From the NCBI RefSeq assembly GCF_038007285.1, contig NZ_JBBOWX010000001.1:4360001-4424000 (forward strand): DNA of 64,000 nucleotides, in the 5' to 3' direction. Shown here one piece after another: positions 19,963-27,073 of the stretch (within the stretch, counting starts at the first letter, position 1; each line of letters begins with the position of its first letter). The DNA comes from Sporosarcina sp. FSL K6-3457. Its GTDB lineage: Bacteria > Bacillota > Bacilli > Bacillales_A > Planococcaceae. The notes beneath the pieces are model-generated. The model saw nothing but the letters and a program-made list of their open reading frames with translations. It did not search any database and was not told the origin of the DNA. The translations under genes were made by a program, and so were the position numbers.

Positions 19963-20412
19963 CTAACAAAAACAGCCTAAACCCTTTTGTATCAAAGGTT
20001 TAGCTGTTCTTATGAATCTAACATATTTGCATTTTGTTAGATTCATAACTCTTAAACTTTGATCTAACTCTTCACCGTCATACACGTTTTTCACCGAAAG
20101 AGTAAGGAACAGCCATTGACATGTCGGTTTGTGTTTCATCGACTTCCTCCAATTACACATTGGACATAACGGCGACTTACAGAACCACACTTTAAACAAT
20201 TTACTTTCTAAAGTCTGCCTGTCCATTTTGTATTCCAAAACTTCCGCACACGCCTTCACACGCTCGGCTTTCTTGAAATCAAGAAAGCCGAGCAGTTCAA
20301 AATAACTGACGTTCGCTATCTTTTTCGCACGCCAGTTGGGCTTTGCCCAAACCCTCGCCGGTAGGCAGAGACAAACGTGGTTTGTTTCAGTGCCAAGAGG
20401 GTTCGGGTGCAA
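19963..20412 (-). pseudogene. Remnant of a rolling-circle plasmid replication initiator (Rep, pUB110 type)
   Basis: The reading frame contains AKKIANVSYFELLGFLDF, KKAERVKACAEVLEYK, KVWFCKSPLCPMCNWRKSMK and WLFLTLSVKNVYDGEELDQS, which I recognise from the Rep_1 family of pUB110-like plasmids. A stretch of about 14 residues after the CPMCNW motif is missing, and the sequence ends right after the EEL segment, before the catalytic HUH and Tyr region. The protein cannot initiate replication. The C-terminal residues of the frame are translated from hairpins at 19971-20047. It marks past plasmid integration. Confidence 0.82.
19971..20047. repeat. Two adjacent hairpins closing the rep remnant
   Basis: First hairpin: AACAGCCTAAACC (19971-19983) pairs with GGTTTAGCTGTT (19998-20009), with T residues on its minus-strand side. 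Second: TATGAATCTAACA (20011-20023) pairs perfectly with 20035-20047. A third copy of TGTTAGATTCA lies at 19929-19939. Confidence 0.75.
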
Positions 20413-20415
20413 TCA

Positions 20416-20464
20416 GTTTGTCAATGTCTTTCCGCTCCGCTACCGCGGAAAGACATTGACAAAC
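20416..20464. repeat. Perfect 20-bp inverted repeat with 9-nt loop
   Basis: Positions 20416-20435 are the exact reverse complement of 20445-20464. The arm begins GTTTGTCAATGTC. There is no T run, so it is not a simple terminator. It sits just upstream of the rep remnant, where plasmid origins can lie, but no nick site was recognised. Confidence 0.8.
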
Positions 20465-20485
20465 GCTACGTTAAACAACTTGTTC

Positions 20486-20545
20486 AGATCATACTAAAAA
20501 ACTCAAAATGGGTTGATAACAGTTTCCGCTGTTATCAACCCATTT
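20486..20545 (-). terminator. Terminator after the secreted-protein/small membrane protein pair
   Basis: Arms at 20507-20522 and 20529-20544 pair perfectly over 16 bp with a 6-nt loop. On the minus strand they are followed by TTTTGAGTTTTTT, just after the small membrane protein gene. Confidence 0.85.
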
Positions 20546-20551
20546 GTTCAA

Positions 20552-20722
20552 TCATTTTTTTACATTATCTTTCCCCCCGACAAAATACAAAGTCCCTAAG
20601 AACCCTAATAGTAGAACTACATTCGTCGCGATAGGGATTTCATTTATATAGTTATTCACTATAAAGAATATCTGGATTAGTATAAATACAACACACAAAG
20701 AAATTAGTATTCTTTTCTTCAT
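20552..20722 (-). CDS. Small two-segment membrane protein, 56 residues
   Basis: Unrecognised. The ATG follows the stop codon of the 301-residue-frame gene without a gap (TAAATG), so the two are almost certainly co-translated. The protein starts MKKRILISLCVV, has two hydrophobic segments (about residues 4-22 and 33-48) split by a short polar loop, and ends in a charged tail GGKDNVKK. Size, topology and pairing fit an immunity protein for the upstream secreted protein, but that is inference only. Confidence 0.72.
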   Translation of the reverse strand: MKKRILISLCVVFILIQIFFIVNNYINEIPIATNVVLLLGFLGTLYFVGGKDNVKK

Positions 20723-21601
20723 TTAGCAATTCCAACCAAGATGGGTTCGCCTTCCGTTAATATTATCTCTAGCTACATTTGCTTTATGAATAGTATTAAA
20801 GTATGAATATAACGTAGCTACAGCTCCAGCACCTGGAACAGTTTTAAGTACATTTTTCAAAATAACTTTAAAAGTAGATAGGCTAACACCTTTTTTAGAG
20901 GCTTTAATAATCTGGTCTATCGCCCCAACCCCAATAGTATTAATTACAGCATTTTTTTCTTGAGTAACTAAACTATCAACAAGCTTTGCATATTCATCAA
21001 AATTCTTATCAGGAAGATCTACGATTATATCCAAAGTTCCCACTCTAGAAATCCCTTTATTAATTTTGTAATTTCTAGCATAGGAATGTCCTGATAACTT
21101 TGAAATCGTTTTACCAGTATAACCAGATGGCCAGATTTCGCTGCATCTCGCCATAGCTTCAATATTGGGGTCTAAATCATTATTTTCTCCCAGATTTAAT
21201 TCAACTTGTTCTGTACTTTTATCCATGCCGTCAAATATATTTAGTGTTAATATATCGCCATTTAAATCAATACTAGTTTCATAATCTTCTACTAGTACTT
21301 TTCCATGACTATTAATTTTATACTTTTTAGTGTAAATGATATCGCCAACAGTTTTTTCATGATACTCAAAATCTATTTTATTTTCTACTGTGCGATATAT
21401 CATTTCATTTTGTTCGTCTTTAATAATTTCTAACCCACTATCAAGTACTTCTGGAGTGTAAATCTCTAAGCCCGAATTAAAATCAGAACTAAAATCTTTT
21501 TCGTGCCAACCCAATGCATTAACAGGTTGTACTATTCCAAATGAAATGAAAAACATAAAACAAAATCCTACAGTGAGTACTTTAAAAATTTTATTAAACA
21601 T
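20723..21601 (-). CDS. Secreted protein of unknown function, possible toxin
   Basis: The 292-residue protein starts MFNKIFKVL at 21601 behind a strong GGAGGA site. It has a Sec signal peptide (hydrophobic to about residue 25, ending near QPVNA). The middle is acidic and beta-rich. The C-terminal 90 residues hold a Gly/Ala-rich hydrophobic stretch (KTVPGAGAVATLYSYF) and end in HLGWNC. It resembles poorly described Firmicutes secreted proteins annotated as putative toxins (SAR2788-like), from memory and with low certainty. It pairs with a small membrane protein. AT content is higher than in the backbone. Confidence 0.7.
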   Translation of the reverse strand: MFNKIFKVLTVGFCFMFFISFGIVQPVNALGWHEKDFSSDFNSGLEIYTPEVLDSGLEIIKDEQNEMIYRTVENKIDFEYHEKTVGDIIYTKKYKINSHGKVLVEDYETSIDLNGDILTLNIFDGMDKSTEQVELNLGENNDLDPNIEAMARCSEIWPSGYTGKTISKLSGHSYARNYKINKGISRVGTLDIIVDLPDKNFDEYAKLVDSLVTQEKNAVINTIGVGAIDQIIKASKKGVSLSTFKVILKNVLKTVPGAGAVATLYSYFNTIHKANVARDNINGRRTHLGWNC

Positions 21602-22007
21602 CAAATTCCTCCTCCATTTAATTTCCAATAACTAAACATTACCATACCTTTTTGGGAAATTGTTGTTTTTTGGATTAATTGGGCATTTAGGTAGAAGAAG
21701 GAGGAGAAAAAACAATTTGTCAATGCCTTTTCTCCTCCTTCTTAAGCCCCTTGTGCCGCGTGCAATTGCTGAATTCGCTTAATCCCAGCACCCCATTTCT
21801 TTTGCAATAGCTTTGTTTTTTTATCCTCATATTTCCATTGTGTTAGATTAATATTTTTGAGTGAACTTAAATACATCTACTTCTTTAATTCAAGTGTGTA
21901 TGCAGCATGTGCTTCTAGTTGACATAACACGAGGAATCGGCAGCTACGTAGTGTATCCACATTTTTGGAGAGCAATTGATGAATAAACACCAAAAATTAT
22001 CGAAAAA
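21602..22007. other. Intergenic: long hairpin and an open C-terminal tail
   Basis: A 16-bp perfect stem (21695-21710 with 21728-21743) sits upstream of the secreted-protein gene. On the minus strand about 21745-21840 encodes an open tail reading WKYEDKKTKLLQKKWGAG and ending LHAAQGA-stop, possibly a fragment of an unknown gene. From 21960 to 22007 the sequence resembles 51985-52036. No full gene is seen. Confidence 0.5.
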
Positions 22008-22044
22008 ATGTGTGGGGATGCTATAAAGTCGCATCCCCACACAT
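22001..22044 (-). terminator. Terminator of rqcP copy 4
   Basis: A 14-bp perfect stem (22008-22021 with 22031-22044) followed on the minus strand by TTTTTT. The same hairpin family (GGGATGC...GCATCCC) recurs at 25874, 27950 and 52037. Confidence 0.85.
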
Positions 22045-22062
22045 AGCGCTCAGCTTACAAAA

Positions 22063-22353
22063 TCAATCTTCATCATCCACAAATTCCAACTCCACTTTTT
22101 CCAACTTCTCTTCTTTTAAAATCGTATACATCGAAGCTGCGTCTTCTTTTTTCGTTGATTCTTTCAATAAATTGATCTTCACCGTGACAATCTTTTGACC
22201 GAAACGGATCGCCAATTCATCGCTTTCTTTGACGACAGAGGAGGCTTTTGCCACTTTGTCATTAATCGTAATACGGCCTTGGTCGGCTACTTGTTTTGCG
22301 AGTGTCCGTCGTTTGATCAAACGGGATACTTTTAAGAATTTATCGAGTCTCAT
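22063..22353 (-). CDS. rqcP: RqcP (YabO) S4-domain protein, copy 4
   Basis: RqcP binds stalled 50S subunits and supports alanine tailing by RqcH in ribosome quality control. This 96-residue copy is complete and differs from copy 1 by one residue (Gly32 to Asp). The S4 domain is at residues 1-60 ([20 protein letters not shown]). A mazG 3' end with an internal deletion lies upstream, so it lacks the normal operon promoter. It is the copy nearest yabP and could be the ancestral position. Confidence 0.85.
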   Translation of the reverse strand: MRLDKFLKVSRLIKRRTLAKQVADQGRITINDKVAKASSVVKESDELAIRFGQKIVTVKINLLKESTKKEDAASMYTILKEEKLEKVELEFVDDED

Positions 22354-22484
22354 TGTTGTTCCCTACCTTTCGCTAATTGCCAAAATGCTTCAAGTTCGTC
22401 GAGTGTATAGTCGACAAATTCTCCCCGACCTTCTTTGACACTTGTTTCGACGAATGAAAACCGAGAACAGCGCAGATGAATAAA
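22350..22484 (-). pseudogene. mazG 3' fragment, copy 4
   Basis: The last codons of mazG (overlapping rqcP by 4 nt as in the intact locus) run to about 22463. Then AACAGCGCAGATGAATA resembles a part of mazG that lies about 240 nt further upstream in the intact gene, which suggests an internal deletion. The frame toward the 3' end is open. Confidence 0.65.
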
Positions 22485-22567
22485 TATTTGAACGATAGAG
22501 CAGAAACCTTGTCAATATAATGGTATCTTAAAAGAATCAGCATGCCAGTGTAAAGGGAGTCGATAAA

Positions 22568-23086
22568 ATGAGATTACAAAAATATTTAAAAGAAAAATTA
22601 GATGAACTTGAACAAATTGTTTTGGCATTGGGGGAGAAGAGAAAAAACATGTTTGTTAATTGGCTGCCTCGACATAATAGTTTTTTAAAGAATGAGGCTA
22701 CTTATGACTATTCGAAACATATAGTATATAAACGCGGGATGGTCATTCATGTTGATTTTGGATTTCGTGTTGGCGCGGAGTATGGTGGTCTTCATTGGGT
22801 GGTTGTTATTCAAAATGACGCTAAATCGGCCCGCACCTTGGTAATTGTCCCCTTATCCTCGTTAAAAGAAGGGGAGAAAACACATCGTAATGATGCATTT
22901 CTAGGAGTTATAGAAAAGCTAAATGAAAATGAAGCAGAAGCTTTGCTTGGTCAAATTACAACAATTAGTAAAATGCGTATTAAGCCAGGTCCAATATATA
23001 ATTTAACTAATGATCAACTAGATGAGATTGATCGGAAAATAATCGAAAGATACGTTAGCCCTACTATGAAACGTAAATTGATGTAG
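22568..23086 (+). CDS. PemK/MazF-like endoribonuclease toxin, orphan
   Basis: The 172-residue protein has an N-terminal helical extension (residues 1-55) and a PemK-type barrel from about residue 58: RGMVIHVDFGFRVGAEYGG, then WVVVIQND and TLVIVPLSS, with TISKMRI later. MazF-family toxins cleave mRNA in the cytoplasm. No antitoxin gene lies upstream or downstream, so it may be neutral, self-limited or controlled in trans. The start follows AGGGAG. It lies between mazG/rqcP copy 4 and the rqcP remnant. Confidence 0.8.
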   Translation: MRLQKYLKEKLDELEQIVLALGEKRKNMFVNWLPRHNSFLKNEATYDYSKHIVYKRGMVIHVDFGFRVGAEYGGLHWVVVIQNDAKSARTLVIVPLSSLKEGEKTHRNDAFLGVIEKLNENEAEALLGQITTISKMRIKPGPIYNLTNDQLDEIDRKIIERYVSPTMKRKLM

Positions 23087-23219
23087 TGACTGACTAATTT
23101 ATTGACTTAGTGTTTTAAAGGGTTTACAATAAAAAATATAGCATATACTAATACTGCCCTTTGAGAGTAATCTCAACTGCGGCCTTTAAGATTTTTTGTA
23201 TACAGCCTTTACGGCATTT

Positions 23220-23258
23220 AGAAAGAGGTCACCTTCGGGTGACCTCTTTCTTTTCTTT
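23220..23258 (+). terminator. Terminator after the PemK-like gene
   Basis: A 13-bp perfect stem (23221-23233 with 23238-23250) closed by a TTCG tetraloop and followed by TTTTCTTTT on the plus strand. Confidence 0.85.
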
Positions 23259-23300
23259 TAAAATCGTATACACCGAAGCCGCGTCTTCTTTCTTTGTTGC
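23250..23300 (-). pseudogene. rqcP remnant (fifth copy)
   Basis: About 50 nt match the 3' part of rqcP (read on the minus strand it encodes the [10 protein letters not shown] region, with Ile replaced by Val and one or two other changes). Nothing of the 5' part is left. It shows that another rqcP-flanked unit once stood here. Confidence 0.72.
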
Positions 23301-23314
23301 GACACTTTTCAAAT

Positions 23315-23494
23315 TCAGTCCCAGATCATGGGTCTTTCCAATCCAACCATTCTTAAGTATTGTAAAAATTGACCTGCATGGACTGCATCATGGTAAGCAA
23401 TCCGTAAAAGCATGTCGCCTAAATATCGTTGGTAGCCGACATCACTTCGGTCAATCATTCTGGATTCTAACTCCTCTACAGTGAGGGATTGAAA
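23315..23494 (-). pseudogene. DinB-superfamily C-terminal fragment
   Basis: An open stretch of 59 codons reads VEELESRMIDRSDVGYQRYL, then GDMLLRIAYHDAVHAGQFLQ and YLRMVGLERPMIWD-stop. The HDAVHAGQ block and following helix match the C-terminal end of DinB-like (YfiT/DUF664) metal-binding proteins. The N-terminal two thirds are absent. It is a relic of lost cargo. The rest of 23087-23690 is noncoding. Confidence 0.7.
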
Positions 23495-23563
23495 TTAATG
23501 TAGAAGGGAATAAATTGGTTTAAACCTATCATAGTCAGATATTTCTGGGTGCTTTCTTTAAAT

Positions 23564-23625
23564 AGGCGGGAGCCAGGCACCGCTACAATTCGCGGAAAGC
23601 GTCCGCCTGAAGCACAAATCAACCT
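23564..23625. repeat. REP-like intergenic repeat
   Basis: GCGGGAGCCAGGCACC followed by GCGGAAAGCGTCCGCCTGAA and GCACAAATCAAC, a pattern I recognise as a dispersed repeat in Bacillus relatives. It holds a GCGGA...TCCGC dyad. Confidence 0.55.
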
Positions 23626-23690
23626 TGTTCGGATTGTAAGGCTAATTGTCCTATTATGAAATTGATTCACGTAGCGCCCAGTTTACAAAA

Positions 23691-23981
23691 TCAAGCTTCA
23701 TCATCCACAAATTCTATTTCCACTTTTTCCAGCTTCTCTTCTCTTAAAATCGTATACATCGAAGCTGCATCTTCTTTTTTCGTTGATTCTTTCAATACAT
23801 TGATTTTCACCGTGACGATCTTTTGCCCGAAACGAATCGCCAATTCATCACTTTCTTTGACGACAGAAGAGGCTTTTGCCACTTTGTCATTAATGGTAAT
23901 GCGGCCTTGGTCGGCTACTTGTTTTGCCAATGTCCGTCGTTTAATTAGACGGGATACTTTTAAAAATTTATCGAGTCTCAT
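23691..23981 (-). CDS. rqcP: RqcP (YabO) S4-domain protein, copy 3
   Basis: A complete 96-residue copy with the full S4 domain. It differs from copy 1 at several positions (Asp32, NVLKES instead of NLLKES, ILREE, VEIEF and a final Ala), the most diverged of the open copies. The divergence suggests it came from a related strain and not from local duplication. It overlaps a damaged mazG 3' end upstream. Confidence 0.83.
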   Translation of the reverse strand: MRLDKFLKVSRLIKRRTLAKQVADQGRITINDKVAKASSVVKESDELAIRFGQKIVTVKINVLKESTKKEDAASMYTILREEKLEKVEIEFVDDEA

Positions 23982-24400
23982 TGTTGTTCCCTACCTTTCG
24001 CTAATTGCCAAAACGCTTCAAGTTCGTCGAGTGTGTAATCGGCAAATTCGCCACGACCTTCTTTGACACTTGTTTAGATGAATGAAAACCGCGAACGAAA
24101 CTTATGGTTGGCGTGGACCATCGCTTCTTCCAGGGATAGCTTGAGAAACCGGGAGATATTGACGATGGTAAATAGCACGTCACCGAGTTTGTCTGTTTGG
24201 CTTTCTTTAGTACCATTCTTCACTTCTTCATGAAATTCCTTCCATTCCTCCACAAACTTATCTAAAGTACATCAATTGCCGGCCAATCAAAGCCAACTTT
24301 CGCCGCCCCTTTTTGATAATTAAAGGACGTTAACAGGGCAGATGAGTATCAATCTTGCCCGTCCAACAACGATTCTACCTGCGGCTTCTCGCTTTTTCAA
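23978..24400 (-). pseudogene. mazG 3' fragment, copy 3
   Basis: About 420 nt match the last 140 codons of mazG (28283-28700). It contains a GAA to TAA nonsense change in the FVETS segment and small frame changes near 24265, so it is not coding. Homology ends near 24400. Confidence 0.85.
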
Positions 24401-24720
24401 AATACTATATTTTATTCGTACTTCAATTTAGATAAAGTGGTGGACCCTACAACTAAGATTGCGGAAGTCCGCAATTCTAGTTGCGGGATTATTGCGGGAA
24501 ATTTGCGGTGGAAAGTTTCGAGTCTCGTGCTAAGGTTATTTGTAAGCAGCTGCTGTAATATGAGTTTTTCTTTATCCTAATCCTGATTTGATAGTTATCA
24601 GGATTTATAAACATCAAAAACTGGCTTAGGATTCATTTTTACACGTAACAAAACAGGAAGAAATATAACGTGCTGGCATGTTGGACTTAACAATTATATG
24701 ATTAGAGAGGGGAAATTTTT
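24401..24720 (+). promoter_or_regulatory. Conserved leader of three-gene cassette 1
   Basis: From about 24457 to the ATG this noncoding leader is nearly identical to 26495-26767 before cassette 2, closer than the genes themselves. It carries GCGG-rich repeats (GCGGAAGTCCGC, then several TTGCGGG) and a 9-bp stem AATCCTGAT/ATCAGGATT near 24577-24606. The GAGAGGGGAAA ribosome site precedes the ATG. No certain promoter was picked. Confidence 0.65.
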
Positions 24721-25011
24721 ATGGGTTGGGCTTCTAGTATTCAAAATGCTGCAAAACAGACAGTACAGGATCAAATTTGGCCTGTTACTATTGCTACTAG
24801 CGCTATTGGTGGTGCAGGTGCGGCAGCAAATGCAATAAATAAAAACAAAGTTAGTAATCATGTTTCCAATATTAGTAATGTTAAATTACCAGTTGCAAAT
24901 GTTGGAAAAGCTGTAGCTTCTACAGCAGTAAAAGGAACCGGTATAGGTTTTGCAGTATCTGTCGGAGTAAATTTCGGTTATCGTTTAGGACAAGAAAGAG
25001 CATGGTGGTAA
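24721..25011 (+). CDS. Cassette 1 gene A: small glycine-rich protein
   Basis: Unrecognised 96-residue protein. The N-terminus MGWASSIQNAAKQTVQDQIW is shared with cassette 2, and the C-terminus GVNFGYRLGQERAWW is identical. The middle (residues 30-65) differs. The last third has an Ala/Gly hydrophobic stretch (about residues 64-85) that could enter a membrane. There is no signal peptide. Its stop overlaps the start of gene B by 10 nt, so translation is coupled. Confidence 0.72.
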   Translation: MGWASSIQNAAKQTVQDQIWPVTIATSAIGGAGAAANAINKNKVSNHVSNISNVKLPVANVGKAVASTAVKGTGIGFAVSVGVNFGYRLGQERAWW

Positions 25012-25634
25012 AAATAGCTTCATTTGAACTTAATATTTCTTCGAAAATTAAAAACCTTAGTATTTGTTATTTAAAAGAAAAAAAATTATTTACAAAAGAA
25101 TGTTTTTATAATATAGAAAAAAAACACTGGGAAGTTCATGTTGATGATATATCTATTAATTCACTTTATTTCTTCAAAAAAAATGATAATTACTTTTTAG
25201 ATCCAAATAATCCAGCTCTTAAAACCGAAGGAAATATGTGTTATTCAGTCTATGGCGATAAAATAAAAATAGAAAAAGAAATTATATCGGTAAATTGTTC
25301 TATAAACAATAAAATAATCCTACATCATAGTATACCAACAGTTTTTTTAAATGAATCTTTTATATCATTAAAATTAGATATGATATTTAATAAATATAGT
25401 TATAAAAACTCTCATATAATAACTATAGAATGGATTGGTCCAAAAGAAACATATTATATAATGGACAACTATTTGGAAGTTCCTAAGGGAGAAACTAAAA
25501 TTAGTGTAAATCCTCATTTAAAAATAGATCCTTCTACTATGAAACTTGGTATTTGGAATGCAAGAATATTAATTAGCAATGTTCTTGTTAAAGAACTTGA
25601 ATTTAAGTTATCTTCAACTACATATTCAACTTAG
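25002..25634 (+). CDS. Cassette 1 gene B: unknown 210-residue protein
   Basis: Unrecognised, very AT-rich gene. The protein is soluble-looking and beta-rich with no signal peptide. The block NDNYFLDPNNP (about residues 62-72) is conserved in cassette 2 and faintly recalls the DP.NP segment of glycogen-binding Ig-like domains of AMPK-beta type, a weak resemblance only. A second conserved block is ITIEWIGPKETYYIMDN, and the last 40 residues (VNPHLKIDPSTM) are also conserved. It starts inside gene A. Confidence 0.7.
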   Translation: MVVKIASFELNISSKIKNLSICYLKEKKLFTKECFYNIEKKHWEVHVDDISINSLYFFKKNDNYFLDPNNPALKTEGNMCYSVYGDKIKIEKEIISVNCSINNKIILHHSIPTVFLNESFISLKLDMIFNKYSYKNSHIITIEWIGPKETYYIMDNYLEVPKGETKISVNPHLKIDPSTMKLGIWNARILISNVLVKELEFKLSSTTYST

Positions 25635-25648
25635 GTAGGTGAATAATA

Positions 25649-25852
25649 ATTTGGTATTACCACGCATTAGGATATTATCTTCTTTTTATCATAGCTGCTT
25701 ATAGTTCTTTATATGCAACAAGATCGTCCGTAAAGGGAGCACCGAAAACTTCTCACAAACTAATCACTAAAATAGCATTGATAGTTTCAGCTATAGCTAC
25801 ACTAATTTTTATGTTATTTTATTCATTTGGATATAAGTTTCCATTTGAATAA
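25649..25852 (+). CDS. Cassette 1 gene C: small membrane protein with ATT start
   Basis: Aligns along its length with gene C of cassette 2 (27723-27932): WYYHALGYYLLFIIAAYSSL, then ALIVSAIATLIFMLFYSFGY and KFPFE. Two membrane segments are separated by a basic loop. Where cassette 2 has TTG, this copy has ATT at 25649, behind an AGGTAGGTGA ribosome site; no ATG, GTG or TTG is available in frame near the 5' end. Either ATT is used or the start has decayed. Possible immunity-type role is inferred from size and position only. Confidence 0.6.
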   Translation: MWYYHALGYYLLFIIAAYSSLYATRSSVKGAPKTSHKLITKIALIVSAIATLIFMLFYSFGYKFPFE

Positions 25853-25873
25853 TGATTAGAATCCAACAAAATA

Positions 25874-25904
25874 TGTAGGGATGCGCCATTGTCGCATCCC
25901 TACA
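25874..25904. terminator. Convergent terminator between cassette 1 and rqcP copy 2
   Basis: A 12-bp perfect stem (TGTAGGGATGCG with CGCATCCCTACA) and a 7-nt loop, between convergent genes. The minus-strand side has ATATTTTG, the plus-strand side CTTTGTTT. Confidence 0.75.
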
Positions 25905-25918
25905 CTTTGTTTACAAAC

Positions 25919-26209
25919 TCAATCTTCATCATCCACAAATTCCAATTCCACTTTTTCCAGCTTCTCTTCTTTCAAAATCATATACATCGAAGCTGCGTCT
26001 TCTTTTTTCGTTGATTCTTTCAATAAATTGATTTTTACCGTGACAATCTTTTGACCGAAACGGATCGCCAATTCATCGCTTTCTTTGACGACTGAAGAGA
26101 CTTTTTCCACCTTGCCATTAATGGTAATACGACCTTGGTCAGCTACTTATTTTGCGAGTGTCCGTCATTTAATTAGACGGGATACTTTTAAGAATTTATC
26201 GAGTCTCAT
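25919..26209 (-). pseudogene. rqcP copy 2, inactivated by two stop codons
   Basis: Full-length rqcP homology over 291 nt, but CGA to TGA at codon 15 and CAA to TAA at codon 21 interrupt the S4 domain. Both are C-to-T changes on the coding strand. The rest of the frame is intact, so inactivation looks recent. A start at an internal ATG would leave 63 residues without most of the RNA-binding domain. Confidence 0.88.
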
Positions 26210-26466
26210 TGTTGTTCCCTACCTTTCGCTAATTGCCAAAATGCTTCAAGTTCGTCGAGTGTATAGTCGGCAAACTCGCCCCGACCTTCTTTAACACTCG
26301 TTTCGACGAATGAAAACCGTGAACGGAACTTGTGATTGGCGTGGACCATCGCTTCTTCCGGTGATAACTTGAGAAACCGGGAGATATTAACGATGGTAAA
26401 CAGCACATCACCAAGTTCGTCTGTTTGGCTTTCTTTTGTACCATTCTTCACTTCCGCATGGAATTC
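26206..26466 (-). pseudogene. mazG 3' fragment, copy 2
   Basis: An open frame of 81 codons reproduces the end of the second MazG domain ([18 protein letters not shown] to the stop). Homology breaks off near 26466. It keeps the 4-nt overlap with the rqcP copy. Confidence 0.85.
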
Positions 26467-26767
26467 ACTTCAATCCAGAATGAATGACGGCCCCCGCAAT
26501 GTTTAATTGCGGGATTGTTGCGGAAGTCCGCAATTCTAATTGCGGGAAATTTGCGGTGTAAAGTTTCGAGCCCCGTGCTAAGGTTATTTGTAAGCAGCTG
26601 CTGTAATAAGAGTTTTTCTTTATCCTAATCCTGATTTGATAGTTATCAGGATTTATAAACATCAAAAACTGGCTTAGGATTCATTTTTACACGTAACAAA
26701 ACAGGAAGAAACATAACATGCTGACATGTTGGACTAAACAATTATATGATTAGAGGGGGAATTTTTT
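26467..26767 (+). promoter_or_regulatory. Conserved leader of three-gene cassette 2
   Basis: Near-identical to the leader of cassette 1 from the GCGG-rich repeats to the GAGGGGGAA ribosome site. The order of the first GCGG units differs slightly between the two copies. It includes the same AATCCTGAT/ATCAGGATT stem. Confidence 0.65.
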
Positions 26768-27073
26768 ATGAGTTGGACTTCTAGTATTCAAAATGCTGCA
26801 AAAAAAACTGTTAAGGATCAAATTTGGCCTGTTACTGCTGCCGCTAGTGCAATTGGCGGAGCAAGTAACGCCGCAAGTAAGGCTACAAGTACAATTAATC
26901 AAAACAAAGTAAACTCACACCTCAATAATGTTAAAGATCTTAAATTACCTGTTACTAAAAATATTGGAGCAAAAGTAGCCTCAGCAGCAGTAAAAGGTAC
27001 CGGCGTGGGATTAGCGGTATCTGTTGGGGTGAATTTTGGTTATCGTCTGGGACAAGAAAGGGCATGGTGGTAA
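26768..27073 (+). CDS. Cassette 2 gene A: small glycine-rich protein
   Basis: A 101-residue paralogue of cassette 1 gene A. It starts MSWTSSIQNAAKKTVKDQIW and ends GVNFGYRLGQERAWW. The middle differs and is five residues longer, with Asn/Ala/Ser-rich sequence. No signal peptide; one Ala/Gly hydrophobic stretch near residues 70-90. It overlaps gene B by 10 nt, the same arrangement as in cassette 1. Confidence 0.72.
   Translation: MSWTSSIQNAAKKTVKDQIWPVTAAASAIGGASNAASKATSTINQNKVNSHLNNVKDLKLPVTKNIGAKVASAAVKGTGVGLAVSVGVNFGYRLGQERAWW

Noticed and set aside
23161-23484. 107-codon plus-strand frame
   Set aside because: It is the antisense reading of the rqcP and DinB remnants and of a terminator hairpin.
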